Shown here piece after piece: positions 36,056-46,147 of a stretch of DNA of 46,609 nt. The notes under the pieces are model-generated. The model saw nothing but the letters and a program-made list of their open reading frames with translations. It was not told where the DNA came from and did no database searches. The stretch comes from an uncultured Pelagibacteraceae bacterium (GTDB lineage: Bacteria; Pseudomonadota; Alphaproteobacteria; Pelagibacterales; Pelagibacteraceae). Both the position numbers and the translations under genes were made by a program. The number at the start of each line of letters is the position of its first letter. The stretch's first letter is position 1. The stretch spans positions 1 through 46,609 of the forward strand of contig CABZHY010000005.1 in the NCBI GenBank assembly GCA_902525565.1. The letters run 5' to 3'.

Positions 36056-37217
36056 TTTAAAAAATTATCTTTTCACAAGCGAGTCTGTCTCTGAAGGCCA
36101 TCCAGATAAAGTTTCCGACAGGATTTCAGACATGGTTGTTGATAGTTTTATTTCTGGAGATCCATATTCTAGAGTTGCTTGCGAAACACTTACTACGACG
36201 AATAAGGTTATTTTAGCTGGTGAAGTAAGAGGACCAGAAATTAAAAAAGATGAATTAATTGAAAAAGTAAGAAACTGTATAAAAGATATTGGTTATGACC
36301 AAGAAGGATTTACTTGGAAAGAAGCTACAAAAATTGAAAGTCATTTACACTCCCAATCAGCTGATATTGCTATGGGTGTAGATTCTTCTGGCAACAAAGA
36401 TGAAGGAGCTGGAGATCAAGGTATTATGTTTGGATATGCATGTAATGAAACAGATGTTTTAATGCCAGCACCTATACATTATTCTCATAAAATTTTAAGA
36501 TTAATGGCTGAGGATAGGAAATCTGGAAAATTAGAAAATATAGAGCCAGATTCAAAAAGCCAGGTAACATTCGAGTATGTTAATGGAAAACCTTCAAAAG
36601 TAAAATCTGTAGTGATCTCTTCACAGCATTCACCAGATGTTAATCAATCGCAAGTCAGAGATTTGCTTAGACCTTATATGTTAAAATCTATTCCTGAGAA
36701 TTATCTTGATGATTTTAATGAGGATGAGTTTTATGTAAATCCGACAGGAAATTTTGTAATTGGTGGTCCAGACGGAGATTGCGGTTTGACAGGTAGAAAA
36801 ATTATTGTTGATACTTATGGTGGAGCTGCACCTCATGGCGGTGGAGCCTTTTCAGGTAAAGATCCAACTAAAGTTGATAGGTCAGCAGCTTATGCAGCAA
36901 GATATATTGCTAAAAATGTTGTTGGTTCCAATGTTGCTGAAAAATGTTTAATCCAATTAGCTTATGCAATTGGTGTATCAAAACCTTTATCTATTTATGT
37001 TGATTTATTTGATAATGATTTAGATAAAAATAAATTTGTAGTGGAAAAGATTAAAGAAAATTTTGATTTAAGCCCAAGAGGCATTAGAGAGATGTTGAAT
37101 TTAAATAAACCTATATACGAAAAAACAGCTGCATATGGTCATTTTGGAAGAACACCAGATGAAAATGGTTCATTTTCATGGGAAAAAACTGACAAAATTA
37201 ACGTTTTTTCCAAATAG
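36048..37217 (+). CDS. metK: S-adenosylmethionine synthetase
   Basis: A 389-residue protein of normal length. [14 protein letters not shown] at the N-terminus, [12 protein letters not shown] in the middle and [19 protein letters not shown] towards the C-terminus are the three family signatures for ATP, Mg2+/K+ and methionine binding. It makes SAM, the cofactor used by RsmI and MiaB, both encoded here. Because it begins inside lnt there is no room for a SAM riboswitch directly upstream. It ends the fur-to-metK run; a new promoter follows. Confidence 0.97.
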   Translation: MSNLKNYLFTSESVSEGHPDKVSDRISDMVVDSFISGDPYSRVACETLTTTNKVILAGEVRGPEIKKDELIEKVRNCIKDIGYDQEGFTWKEATKIESHLHSQSADIAMGVDSSGNKDEGAGDQGIMFGYACNETDVLMPAPIHYSHKILRLMAEDRKSGKLENIEPDSKSQVTFEYVNGKPSKVKSVVISSQHSPDVNQSQVRDLLRPYMLKSIPENYLDDFNEDEFYVNPTGNFVIGGPDGDCGLTGRKIIVDTYGGAAPHGGGAFSGKDPTKVDRSAAYAARYIAKNVVGSNVAEKCLIQLAYAIGVSKPLSIYVDLFDNDLDKNKFVVEKIKENFDLSPRGIREMLNLNKPIYEKTAAYGHFGRTPDENGSFSWEKTDKINVFSK

Positions 37218-37223
37218 TTTCTG

Positions 37224-37251
37224 TTGAATTAAAAAAAAACTTTACTATATT
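37224..37251 (+). promoter_or_regulatory. Candidate sigma-70 promoter for nusA operon
   Basis: TTGAAT at 37224-37229 and TATATT at 37246-37251 are separated by 16 bases, a good vegetative promoter for this AT-rich genome. Transcription would begin near 37258 and produce a leader of about 58 bases before nusA that includes the terminator at 37278-37301. Confidence 0.5.
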
Positions 37252-37277
37252 GCACATACATTATTGAACATTACAAG

Positions 37278-37301
37278 ATGGGCTTTAGCCCATTTTTTTT
37301 T
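37278..37301 (+). terminator. Intrinsic terminator/attenuator in the nusA leader
   Basis: ATGGGC 37278-37283 pairs with GCCCAT 37288-37293 around a TTTA loop, and a run of nine T bases ends at 37301. This is a canonical Rho-independent terminator placed only 15 bases before the nusA ATG and after the candidate promoter. It could end metK transcripts, attenuate nusA transcripts, or do both. GC pairs of this density stand out in the local AT-rich DNA. Confidence 0.75.
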
Positions 37302-37316
37302 GGAGCAAACAAAATT

Positions 37317-38870
37317 ATGTTAAATAAAAGAGCAGATAAGCTTGAATTATTAAGAATTGCTGAAGCTGTAGCATTAGAAAAATCTATTGATAAAGAACTT
37401 ATAATCAGTTCTATGGAAACGGGTATTGCTAAAGCAGCCAAGTCAAAATTTGGTCAGGAAAATGAAATTAAAGTTTCAATTAATAGAGACAATGGAGATA
37501 TTGAGCTCTTTAGAAGGCTAGTTATTTCTGAAAATCCAGAAAACGCAAATACAGAAATAAAATTAGAAGACGCTATAAATTTAAATGAAATTTATAAAGA
37601 TAAATCTATTGGTGATGAAGTGTTGCAACCACTTCCTTCATTTGATTTTGGAAGAATAGCAGCTCAAACTGCAAAACAAGTAATTAATTTTAATGTAAGA
37701 GAAGCAGAGAGAGAAAGACAATTCAATGATTTTATTGATAAGAAAGACACAATCTTGAGTGGAATTGTAAAAAGATTGGAATTTGGAAATGTAATTGTAG
37801 ACTTAGGTAGAACAGAAGCAATAATACAGAAAAATGAGTTAATACCTCGTGAAAATATTAAAGCAGGGGACAGAATTAAAGCTTATTGTTACGATGTAAG
37901 AAGAGAGCCAAGAGGCCAACAAATATTTTTATCTAGAGCTCAACCTAAATTTATGGAAAAGCTTTTTGTTCAAGAAGTACCAGAAATCTATGATGGGCTT
38001 ATAGAAATTAAATCCTCATCAAGAGACCCTGGAAGTAGAGCTAAAATATGTGTTAAGGCAGTTGATACATCCTTAGATCCAGTGGGTGCTTGTGTAGGTA
38101 TGAGAGGTTCAAGAGTTCAGGCTGTTGTAAATGAGCTTCAAGGAGAAAAAATTGATATTGTTAATTGGTCAGAGGATCCTGCAATTTTAGTTTCAAATGC
38201 ATTATCTCCTGCAGAAGTTCAGAGAGTAAATGTAGATAGTGAAAGAAAAAAACTTGATGTCATTTTAACTGATGAAAATTTAAGTAAAGCGATTGGAAGA
38301 AGAGGTCAAAATGTAAGACTTGCAACTAAACTATTAAATTACGAAATCAATATAATGACTGACGCTGAGGACTCCGAGAGAAGACAATTAGAGTTTAAAG
38401 AAAAAACTGAAAACTTTGTTAAAAATTTAGAGTTAGATGAAACATTAGGTCAATTACTTGTTGCTGAAGGCTTTTCAACTATTGATGATATAAAAGATAG
38501 CTCTGTTGAAAGTTTGATGAAAATTGAGGGAATAGAAGAAGATACTGCAAAAGCTTTAATAGAACGAGCTAATGAGTTTCATGAAAAGGATCAAGAAGAT
38601 ATTTCTCTAAGAATTAAAGAGTTGGGGCTTGAGGATTCGTTAATTAATTTAAAAGGTTTAACTCCAGGAATGTTAGTTACACTTGGTGAACAAAAAATTC
38701 TCACTTTAGAAGATTTTGCAGATCTCGCCTCTGACGAATTAACTGGTGGTTTTGACGTGATAAAAGGTGAGAGAGTTAAAATCCAAGGTTATCTTGAGGA
38801 TTTTGCTTTATCAAAAGAAGAAGCAGACGAACTAATTATGTCTGCCAGAAATATTGTTTATAAAGATTGA
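37317..38870 (+). CDS. nusA: Transcription termination/antitermination factor NusA
   Basis: A 517-residue protein: N-terminal RNAP-binding domain, S1 domain (GIVKRLEFGNVIVDLGRTEAII near 150), two KH domains (GACVGMRGSRVQAVVNEL and IGRRGQNVRLATKLL), and two C-terminal helix-hairpin repeats, as in Proteobacteria. It binds RNA polymerase and nascent RNA to tune pausing and termination. The frame is open from 37278, but that stretch is the terminator hairpin; ATG 37317, 11 bases after GGAG, is used. The usual upstream rimP and downstream ylxR are absent. Confidence 0.95.
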   Translation: MLNKRADKLELLRIAEAVALEKSIDKELIISSMETGIAKAAKSKFGQENEIKVSINRDNGDIELFRRLVISENPENANTEIKLEDAINLNEIYKDKSIGDEVLQPLPSFDFGRIAAQTAKQVINFNVREAERERQFNDFIDKKDTILSGIVKRLEFGNVIVDLGRTEAIIQKNELIPRENIKAGDRIKAYCYDVRREPRGQQIFLSRAQPKFMEKLFVQEVPEIYDGLIEIKSSSRDPGSRAKICVKAVDTSLDPVGACVGMRGSRVQAVVNELQGEKIDIVNWSEDPAILVSNALSPAEVQRVNVDSERKKLDVILTDENLSKAIGRRGQNVRLATKLLNYEINIMTDAEDSERRQLEFKEKTENFVKNLELDETLGQLLVAEGFSTIDDIKDSSVESLMKIEGIEEDTAKALIERANEFHEKDQEDISLRIKELGLEDSLINLKGLTPGMLVTLGEQKILTLEDFADLASDELTGGFDVIKGERVKIQGYLEDFALSKEEADELIMSARNIVYKD

Positions 38871-38880
38871 GTGATGAGTT

Positions 38881-41099
38881 ATGGAGAAAAAAACAAAATT
38901 AACAATTTCAGGCTCAGCCAAAAAATCAATCAAGAACATTGAGATTGCAAAAACTCAGGGAAAAAATTCTGTAGTAATTGAAAAACAAGCTGGAAAATTT
39001 TCTAGTAGAGGTGGATCGTTTAGATCTGGTACAAATACACCAAGAACAACCTCAACTTTCAACAGAGGAGCCCCATTTAAACCTTCATTTAATCCTAAAT
39101 CACCACCTGTAACAAATGATTTTGAGAAGAGAAAACTGGCGGAGCAAAGGGCTACTAAAAGAATTAAAGGAGATAGTGAAAATAAAGATAGAAAGACTTT
39201 AAAAGCAGGTACAAAGAAGAGAGAATTAAAGTTAACAGTTTCAAGAGCGTTAAGTGATGAGATTGATGCAAAACAAAGAAGCTTAGCATCAGTAAAGAGA
39301 GCAAGACAGAAAGAAATTAAAAATGCTACTAAAGATGATTCTTTAGAAAATTTAAAACCAATTAAAAGAGACGTTAATATTCCTGAAGCAATCACAGTAA
39401 GAGAACTAGCAAATAGAATGGCTGAACAATCAAGCAATGTAATTAAGCACTTATTTGGTATGGGTGTTACTGTGACTATTAATCAAACATTAGCTGCAGA
39501 TACTGCAGAATATTTAGTTAAAGAATTTGGTCATAATCCAATTAGAGAAGAAAAAGCAGAAGAAATTATAAAAAAAATTAAAGCCTCAAGAACAGAGAAT
39601 TTAAAAAATAGACCACCTATAGTTACTGTTATGGGCCATGTTGATCATGGTAAAACATCAGTGCTAGATGTGCTTAGAAGTGCAAACGTAGTTTCAGGAG
39701 AATTTGGTGGAATAACTCAACATATTGGGGCTTATCAAATTGAAAGCCAAGATAATAAATTAACATTTATAGATACGCCAGGCCATGCTGCTTTTACAGA
39801 GATGAGAGCGAGAGGATCAAAGTTGACTGATGTAGTTGTATTAGTGGTTGCTGCTGATGATGGAGTTAAACCTCAGACAGTTGAATCTATCAAACATGCT
39901 AAAGCTGCAAATGTTCCAATAGTTGTGGCAATAAATAAATGTGATTTACCAGAGGCAGATCCACAAAAAATTAAAAATCAATTACTAGAGCACGAATTAA
40001 TTGCTGAAGATTTATCTGGTGATACCTTAATGGTTGAAATATCTACTAAGACAAAACAAAATTTAGATAAATTAGTTGAGTCTATAATTCTTCAAGCTGA
40101 AATTTTAGATCTCAAAACGGATTACGAATCCAAAGCTACAGGTATAGTTTTAGAATCCAAAATTGATGTTGGTAGAGGTCCGGTTGCAAATATAATTGTA
40201 ACAACAGGAACACTTAAGAGAGGTGACTTTTTTGTGAGTGGTTTAAAATGGGGAAAAATTAGAGCTATTATTAATGACAAAGGCCAAAACATTAATGAAG
40301 CCTTACCCTCAACTCCTGTTGAGATTTTAGGAATAAATGGTGCAGCTAAAGCTGGAGATGACTTTATTGTTCTTGACTCCGAAAAAGAAGCTAAGACATT
40401 AAGTGAAAATAGAGCTCAAGAGAGTAAGGATGGAAAAATCCACTGACTTTTGCTACTCAAGACTCAGCTTTTTCAGATAAATCAACGGAGGAACTAAATT
40501 TAATTATTAAATCTGATGTTCACGGATCATCAGAAGCAATTAAGAATGCAATTAGCCAAATTAAACACGATGAAGTTAAACCTAAAATAATTTTAGCGGA
40601 TATCGGAATGGTTACAGAGACAGACGTTACATTAGCCAAAGCTTCGAATGCAGTATTAATAGCTTTTAATGTTAAACCAAGCAAAGAAGCAAAAAAACTT
40701 GCTGAAAATGAAAAGATAAAAATATCTTCATACAACATTATTTACGAAGTTTTAGATTATATTAAACAAAGAATGTCAGGATTATTGGCACCTGATGTAC
40801 AAGAAAAAATTACTGGGACTGCGCAAATACTAGAAATATTTAAAGTTTCAGGAGCTGGAAAAGTTGCTGGTTCAAAAGTAACTGAGGGGGAAATTAATAG
40901 CACTTCAGATGTAAGAATTATTAGAGATGGCACAATTATTTATACTGGAAAAATTTCGACAATATTTAGAGAAAAAAACCAGGTAAAACAGGTAAGTGGT
41001 GGTCAAGAATGTGGAATTACAGTACAAGATTATATGGACTTCCAAAAAAATGACACAATAGAAGCTTTTAGTGTTACATCTACCGAGAGGTCAATTTAA
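38881..41099 (+). CDS. infB: Translation initiation factor IF-2, with apparent one-base frameshift
   Basis: Two frames together make one IF-2 of about 739 residues. The first (38881-40446) has a basic, Ser/Thr-rich N-terminal region, the IF2_N motif and the G domain ([21 protein letters not shown]). The second, reached near 40434-40440, contains the rest (domains II-IV) to the TAA at 41099. At the break, GGA is followed by five A bases before TCC; a sixth A would restore the expected [13 protein letters not shown] and the whole downstream frame. IF-2 recruits fMet-tRNA to the ribosome and is essential, so a sequencing error in the A-run, polymerase slippage or programmed shifting is more likely than gene loss. 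The stop overlaps the rbfA ATG (TAATG). Confidence 0.9.
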
Positions 41100-41467
41100 T
41101 GGCAGATAGAATAGGAAAACCAATATCTCAAAGACAGTTAAGAGTAGGTGAAATGATTAAGCAGTCTTTAAGTATGATTTTTATTAGAAATGAGGCTAAG
41201 GTACCAAATTTAGATACTAACAATATAACAGTTACTGAGGTAAGAATGAGTCCGGATTTAAAAATTGCCAAAGCATACGTACTCCCTTTAGGGGGAAAAG
41301 ATGCTGAGGAAACAATTAATGTTTTAAAGGAATACTCATTTTTAATAAGAAAAATTTTATCACAAAAAGTGGTTATGAAATTTTTACCAAAATTACTTTT
41401 TAGAAAAGATGAATCTTTTGAGTATGCGGAAAAAATAGAAAACTTAATAAAACAAACAAATAAATAG
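41099..41467 (+). CDS. rbfA: Ribosome-binding factor A
   Basis: A 122-residue KH-fold protein. SQRQLRVGEMIKQSLSMIF at the N-terminus and ITVTEVRMSPDLKIAKAYVLPLGG in the centre are the RbfA signatures, and the region around LPKLLFRKDESFEYAEKIENL closes the domain. It helps mature the 30S subunit at 16S helix 1. It is coupled to infB by a one-base overlap. truB, which usually follows in Alphaproteobacteria, is missing: rpsO begins 12 bases later. Confidence 0.94.
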   Translation: MADRIGKPISQRQLRVGEMIKQSLSMIFIRNEAKVPNLDTNNITVTEVRMSPDLKIAKAYVLPLGGKDAEETINVLKEYSFLIRKILSQKVVMKFLPKLLFRKDESFEYAEKIENLIKQTNK

Positions 41468-41479
41468 GAAGAAAGAGGC

Positions 41480-41728
41480 ATGAATAAAAAGGCACAAGAA
41501 TTAGCAATGCATGATAAAGATACTGGATCTTCAGAGATACAGATCGCTTTGCTAACAGAGAAAATTGAAACTCTCTCTAAACATATTAAGCAATTCAAAA
41601 AGGATAAACATTCATCTGTTGGATTGTTGAAAGCGGTAAATAGAAGAAAGAAATTGTTAGAATACCTAAAGAAAAATAAAATGGATTCTTACAAAAATGT
41701 ACTGTCGAAATTGAATTTAAGAAAATAG
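41480..41728 (+). CDS. rpsO: 30S ribosomal protein S15
   Basis: An 82-residue protein, slightly shorter than the usual 89 at the N-terminus. HDKDTGSSEIQIALLTEKI and HSSVGLLKAVNRRKKLLEYL are the S15 signatures that contact 16S rRNA helices 20-22. The start has one of the clearer ribosome-binding sites in the window (AGGAAGAAAGAGG just before ATG). It is followed by pnp, the normal rpsO-pnp pair. Confidence 0.96.
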   Translation: MNKKAQELAMHDKDTGSSEIQIALLTEKIETLSKHIKQFKKDKHSSVGLLKAVNRRKKLLEYLKKNKMDSYKNVLSKLNLRK

Positions 41729-41785
41729 AAATCAAGATAGATAGAACGGAATGGAACGAAACGAACGAAACGAAATGGAAATGAA
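41729..41785 (+). promoter_or_regulatory. U-poor leader of pnp with direct ACGAA-type repeats
   Basis: The 57-base rpsO-pnp spacer is almost free of T in its second half and is built of A/G/C words: AACGAAACG at 41755-41763 is repeated exactly at 41764-41772, flanked by GGAATGGAACG and GAAATGGAAATG. It can hardly fold on itself and looks like a single-stranded binding track. In E. coli the pnp leader is an RNase III/PNPase autoregulation site with a hairpin; none is seen here. A regulatory role is inference. Confidence 0.4.
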
Positions 41786-43858
41786 ATGTTTAAAGTATAT
41801 AAGAAGGAAATTGAAGTAGCGGGAAAGAAGATAAGTTTAGAAACAGGTAAAGTAGCAAGACAGGCAGACGGTGCAATAATCGCAACATGTGGAGAGACAG
41901 TCGTACTAGCAACAGTAGTAGGAGCAAAAAAAGTAAATCCTGATATGGATTACTTCCCATTATCTGTAAATTACCAAGAAAAATATTATGCAGCTGGAAA
42001 AATTCCAGGTGGATATTTTAAAAGAGAAGCAAGACCAACTGAAAGCGAAACATTAATCTCTAGATTAATTGATAGACCAATCAGACCTTTGTTTCCTGAT
42101 GAATTTAAAAATGAAGTACAATTATTACCAACAGTAATTTCATACGATAAAGAAAATGAACCAGATATTTTATCAATCACTGCATCTTCAGCAGCATTAG
42201 CTATATCAGGAATGCCATTTATGGGACCTGTAGGAGCTTCTAGAGTTGGTTTTATTGATGGTAAATATGTTTTAAATCCATCTAAGGCAGAGTTAGAAAA
42301 ATCAAGTTTAGATTTAGTTGTAGCAGGCACAAAAGATGCTGTGCTTATGGTTGAGTCTGAAGCAAGTGGTTTAACAGAGGAACAAATGTTAAATGCAGTT
42401 AAATTTGGGCATGAAGGTTTTGTTCCAGTAATTGAAATGATCGAGGAACTTGCAAAAGAATGTAGAAAACCTGAGTGGACTGTTGAAAAGAAAGATTTAT
42501 CAGAAGTTAAGAAAAAATTAGAGGAGACCTTTACAGAAGATCTTAAAAAAGCTTTTGCAACTAAAGACAAACAAGATAGATCAAATCAAATTTCAGAGAT
42601 TACTGATAAAGCTAAAAAGCTTTATGAGGAAGATGAAAATTACACTGATCTAGATGTTAACAGTCAGTTAAAAAATCTTGAAAAATCAATTGTTAGAACA
42701 GACATTCTAAAAAATAAAAATAGAATTGATGGAAGAGGCTTATCAGATGTAAGACCTATAGAATGTGAAGTTGGTGTTCTACCAAGAGCACATGGATCTG
42801 CTTTATTTACTAGAGGAGAAACGCAGGCAATTGTTGTTGCAACTTTAGGAACATCTGACGATGAACAGAGAATTGAAAGCTTAGATGGGCTTCAAAGAGA
42901 ACGATTTATGCTTCACTACAATTTTCCTCCTTTTTCAGTTGGAGAAACTGGTAGAATTGGAACAGGTAGAAGAGAAATTGGTCATGGTAAATTAGCATGG
43001 AGAGCAATCAATTCTTCATTACCAACGAAAGAAGCATTTCCATATACTTTCAGAGTAGTTTCTGAGATTACAGAGTCTAACGGTTCTTCTTCAATGGCTA
43101 CTGTTTGTGGAACTTCTTTAGCATTAATGGATGCTGGGGTACCTATTAAAGAGCCAGTTGCTGGTATTGCAATGGGATTAATTAAAGAAGGTGACGATTT
43201 CAGCGTCCTTTCAGACATCCTAGGTGATGAAGATCATCTTGGTGACATGGACTTTAAAGTTGCTGGAACTAAAGATGGAATTACTTCTCTTCAAATGGAT
43301 ATCAAAATTACAGGTATTACTTTTGAAATTATGGAACAGGCATTGAGCCAAGCTAAAGATGGAAGAGTTCATATTTTAGGAGAAATGAATAAAGCATTAT
43401 CAGCTTCAAGAGAAGATGTTGGAAAACACACTCCAAAAATGGAACAAGTTAATGTTGATAAAAAAGACATTGCAGCTGTGATTGGAAAAGGTGGAGCAAC
43501 GATTAGAGAGATCGTTGAAAAATCAGGTGCAAAAGTAGATGTAAATGACGAAGGTGTAGTAACAGTTGCTGCTCCCGATGAAGAGTCTAGAAACATCGCA
43601 ATGCAAATGATTAAAGACATCACTGCAAAAGCTGAATTAAACAAAATTTATTCAGGTAAAGTAATGAAGATTATGGAGTTTGGTGCATTTGTTAATTTCT
43701 TAGGAAAACAAGATGGACTAGTTCATATCTCAGAACTTGCAGATAAAAGAGTGGCTAAAGTTACTGATGTTGTCAAAGAGGGTGACGAAGTAAAAGTTAA
43801 AGTGATTGGTTTCGACAGAGGTAAAGTTAAACTTTCTATGAAACAAGCTGCTGAATAA
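41786..43858 (+). CDS. pnp: Polyribonucleotide nucleotidyltransferase (PNPase)
   Basis: A 690-residue protein. Two RNase PH domains (first about 10-140; second about 315-540, with [17 protein letters not shown] and [15 protein letters not shown]), an alpha-helical linker between them, a KH domain ([14 protein letters not shown]) near 560 and an S1 domain ([20 protein letters not shown]) near 625. It degrades RNA 3'-to-5' with phosphate. Length is normal. Its first 50 codons are also poor in U, continuing the leader's composition. It ends the nusA operon at a strong terminator. Confidence 0.97.
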   Translation: MFKVYKKEIEVAGKKISLETGKVARQADGAIIATCGETVVLATVVGAKKVNPDMDYFPLSVNYQEKYYAAGKIPGGYFKREARPTESETLISRLIDRPIRPLFPDEFKNEVQLLPTVISYDKENEPDILSITASSAALAISGMPFMGPVGASRVGFIDGKYVLNPSKAELEKSSLDLVVAGTKDAVLMVESEASGLTEEQMLNAVKFGHEGFVPVIEMIEELAKECRKPEWTVEKKDLSEVKKKLEETFTEDLKKAFATKDKQDRSNQISEITDKAKKLYEEDENYTDLDVNSQLKNLEKSIVRTDILKNKNRIDGRGLSDVRPIECEVGVLPRAHGSALFTRGETQAIVVATLGTSDDEQRIESLDGLQRERFMLHYNFPPFSVGETGRIGTGRREIGHGKLAWRAINSSLPTKEAFPYTFRVVSEITESNGSSSMATVCGTSLALMDAGVPIKEPVAGIAMGLIKEGDDFSVLSDILGDEDHLGDMDFKVAGTKDGITSLQMDIKITGITFEIMEQALSQAKDGRVHILGEMNKALSASREDVGKHTPKMEQVNVDKKDIAAVIGKGGATIREIVEKSGAKVDVNDEGVVTVAAPDEESRNIAMQMIKDITAKAELNKIYSGKVMKIMEFGAFVNFLGKQDGLVHISELADKRVAKVTDVVKEGDEVKVKVIGFDRGKVKLSMKQAAE

Positions 43859-43882
43859 TCTATAACTTAAATTAAAATTTTA

Positions 43883-43914
43883 AACCCCTGGAATGAGAGT
43901 TCTGGGGGTTTTTT
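43883..43914 (+). terminator. Rho-independent terminator after pnp
   Basis: AACCCCTGGAA 43883-43893 pairs with TTCTGGGGGTT 43900-43910 (11 pairs, two of them G-U) around a TGAGAG loop, followed by a run of six T bases ending at 43914. On the other strand the hairpin is followed by a T-rich stretch, and the stop of the convergent DUF1737 gene lies within it, so it probably works in both directions. Confidence 0.85.
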
Positions 43915-44119
43915 ATATTGAAGACAAATTTATTTTTTTTGAGTATTTTTTATTTGGAACATTTTTTATAACTGCTTGGCCACAACGCATTATTCCTCGT
44001 TTTTTATCAAATGTCATTTTGGGTTCACCATATAATTTCCATCCCTTCGATAATGCCTCAGTTACTCGATTACAAAATCTTGCTGTATCATCATCAGTAA
44101 TAAATCTGTATCCCTTCAT
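43913..44119 (-). CDS. DUF1737 domain small protein
   Basis: A 68-residue protein. YRFITDDDTARFCNRVTEALSKGWKLYG, summarised here as the Y-R-x-I-T start plus the G-W-x-L-Y-G segment, and CGQAVIKN match the DUF1737 pattern of short bacterial proteins of unknown function. The fold is probably a small alpha/beta unit; no catalytic residue can be named. It lies downstream of fabI on the same strand with a 27-base gap, so it may be cotranscribed with the fab genes. Its stop is inside the shared terminator. Confidence 0.75.
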   Translation of the reverse strand: MKGYRFITDDDTARFCNRVTEALSKGWKLYGEPKMTFDKKRGIMRCGQAVIKNVPNKKYSKKINLSSI

Positions 44120-44146
44120 ATATTTTTAATTAAATTCAACTAAATT

Positions 44147-44932
44147 TTAGGTTATATTTTTAGGATCTGGCATTCCTACCTTGTTATATCCAGCATCTAC
44201 GTAGTGAATTTCACCAGTAACTCCGTTTGCAAGGTCACTTAGTAGATATAATGCTGAATTTCCAACATCATGGATATCTACATTTCTCTTAAGAAAAGAA
44301 TGGTCTTCATTCCATTTATATAGGAATTTTGCGTCTCCAATTGCAGAGGCAGCCAATGTCTTGATAGGTCCTGCACTTATAGCATTTACTCTCATGCCTT
44401 TACCACCCAAATCTCTAGCTAAGTATTTAACACTGGCCTCTAAAGCAGATTTACAAACACCCATTACATTATAATTTGGGATTGCTTTAGTAGATTCGTA
44501 AGTTAAAGTTAATAAACTTCCATCTTGCCTCATTACCTTTGAAGCTTCTTTTGCTACTTCAGTAAATGAAAAGCATGAAATTAGCATACTTCTTAAAAAG
44601 TTTTCTCTAGTCGTATTTAAATATTCACCTGATAACTCTGATTTATCAGAGAAAGCAACTGCATGAACTACAAAATCAATTTCACCCCATTGGGATTTGA
44701 TATCTTCAAATAATTTTACAACTTCTTCTTTTTTTTCAACATCACAACTAAATGTAACGTTTGAATTTAATTTTTCTGCTAATGGAACCACTCTTTTTTT
44801 TAAAGCGTCACCCAAATATGTAAATGCTAGCTCCGCTCCAGCCTCAGCAAGTTTTTGAGAAATACCCCAGGCAATAGATCTTTCGTTGGCTACACCCATG
44901 ATTAATCCCTTTTTACCTTTCATCAAACTCAT
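44147..44932 (-). CDS. fabI: Enoyl-[acyl-carrier-protein] reductase (NADH)
   Basis: A 261-residue atypical short-chain dehydrogenase of the FabI type. GKKGLIMGVANERSIAWGIS is the cofactor loop, YNVMGVCKSALEASVKYLA holds the Y-x6-K catalytic pair, and MRVNAISAGPIKTLAAS is the substrate loop. It makes the final reduction of each fatty-acid elongation cycle. It follows fabB after three bases, and the fabA-fabB-fabI order is the usual alphaproteobacterial one. Confidence 0.96.
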   Translation of the reverse strand: MSLMKGKKGLIMGVANERSIAWGISQKLAEAGAELAFTYLGDALKKRVVPLAEKLNSNVTFSCDVEKKEEVVKLFEDIKSQWGEIDFVVHAVAFSDKSELSGEYLNTTRENFLRSMLISCFSFTEVAKEASKVMRQDGSLLTLTYESTKAIPNYNVMGVCKSALEASVKYLARDLGGKGMRVNAISAGPIKTLAASAIGDAKFLYKWNEDHSFLKRNVDIHDVGNSALYLLSDLANGVTGEIHYVDAGYNKVGMPDPKNIT

Positions 44933-44935
44933 AAA

Positions 44936-46147
44936 TTAAACCTTTTCAAAAATTAAAGCTGCGTTTGTTCCACCAAAACCAAAACTGTTTGACATTACTG
45001 TATTTAAGGTTGATCCTGTTTCAGTTTTTGCAACAATTGGAAATTTTTTAGCATCATCATCCATATCTGTGATATTTGCCGATCCTGTTATGAAATTATT
45101 TTTCATCATTATCAAACAATAGATTGCTTCATGCACTGAAGCAGCCCCCAAAGGATGACCCGATAAAGATTTTGTTGAACTTATTTTTGGAATATCTTCT
45201 CCAAAAGTTTCTTTAATAGCATTAAGCTCAGTTATATCTCCAACTGGAGTGGATGTTCCGTGAGTATTAATGTAATCAATTTTATTTTTAGCAGTTGTCA
45301 TTGCCATTTTCATGCATCTAACAGCACCTTCACCCGATGGTGCTACCATATCGTATCCATCTGAAGTTGCTCCATAACCAGTTAATTCTGCGTATATTTT
45401 AGCACCTCTTGCTTTAGCATGTTCGTATTCTTCAAGTACTAATACGCCTGCACCACCTGCAATTACAAACCCATCTCTAGTTTTATCATAAGCTCTAGAC
45501 GCAGATTGTGGAGTGTCATTATATTTTGATGATAAAGCTGTCATAGCATCAAACATTGCTGTCATTGCCCAATGAATTTCTTCACTACCACCTGCAAAAA
45601 CAACATCCTGTTTACCCATTTGAATTAATTCCATAGAATTTCCTATGCAATGTCCACTAGTTGCACATGCGGAACTCATCGTGTAGTTAGTTCCTTTAAT
45701 TTTAAATGGTACTGCAAGTGTTGCAGAAGCAGTACTGGCCATAGTTCTTGGAACAATAAAAGGTCCCATTAATTTTGGTGTCTTCGCTCTAGTTTTATCT
45801 GCAGCTAAAATTACATTTTCTATAGAAGGTCCCCCTGAGCCCATCACAATTCCAGTTTTAAAATTACTTACTTCACTTTCTTCTAATCCAGAGTCTTCAA
45901 TAGCTTCTTTCATTGCAATATAATTATAAGCTGAGCCTGAACCCATAAACCTAATTGTTTTTCTATCGATATGATCTTCAAGCTTAATATTTGGCTTACC
46001 ATGAACATGGCTTTTTAAATTATGCTCTTTGTACTCTTCAGCAAAAGAAATTCCTGATTTTGAATTTAATAAAGATTGATGAACCTCTTCTTGATTATTT
46101 CCTAAACAAGAAACAACTCCTAAACCTGAAATAACTACTCTTCTCAT
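44936..46147 (-). CDS. fabB: 3-oxoacyl-[acyl-carrier-protein] synthase I
   Basis: A 403-residue condensing enzyme. The nucleophile Cys is in [12 protein letters not shown], and the two histidines are in [11 protein letters not shown] and [16 protein letters not shown], giving the Cys-His-His triad. [11 protein letters not shown] ends the protein. FabB with FabA is the classic pair for unsaturated fatty acids under aerobic or anaerobic conditions. Length matches E. coli FabB (406). Its ATG overlaps the fabA stop by one base. Confidence 0.96.
   Translation of the reverse strand: MRRVVISGLGVVSCLGNNQEEVHQSLLNSKSGISFAEEYKEHNLKSHVHGKPNIKLEDHIDRKTIRFMGSGSAYNYIAMKEAIEDSGLEESEVSNFKTGIVMGSGGPSIENVILAADKTRAKTPKLMGPFIVPRTMASTASATLAVPFKIKGTNYTMSSACATSGHCIGNSMELIQMGKQDVVFAGGSEEIHWAMTAMFDAMTALSSKYNDTPQSASRAYDKTRDGFVIAGGAGVLVLEEYEHAKARGAKIYAELTGYGATSDGYDMVAPSGEGAVRCMKMAMTTAKNKIDYINTHGTSTPVGDITELNAIKETFGEDIPKISSTKSLSGHPLGAASVHEAIYCLIMMKNNFITGSANITDMDDDAKKFPIVAKTETGSTLNTVMSNSFGFGGTNAALIFEKV

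Noticed and set aside
37278-37316. Start of nusA at 37278
   Set aside because: The first 13 codons are the terminator hairpin and T-run; ATG 37317 with GGAG upstream fits NusA alignments.
38955-39437. Minus-strand open frame of 160 codons opposite infB
   Set aside because: Shadow of the IF-2 N-terminal region; Leu/Ser/Phe-rich composition is the usual antisense product of Lys/Glu-rich coding DNA.
41986-42570. Long minus-strand open frame (194 codons) opposite pnp
   Set aside because: It lies wholly antisense to PNPase, has no family features and reflects codon bias of pnp.
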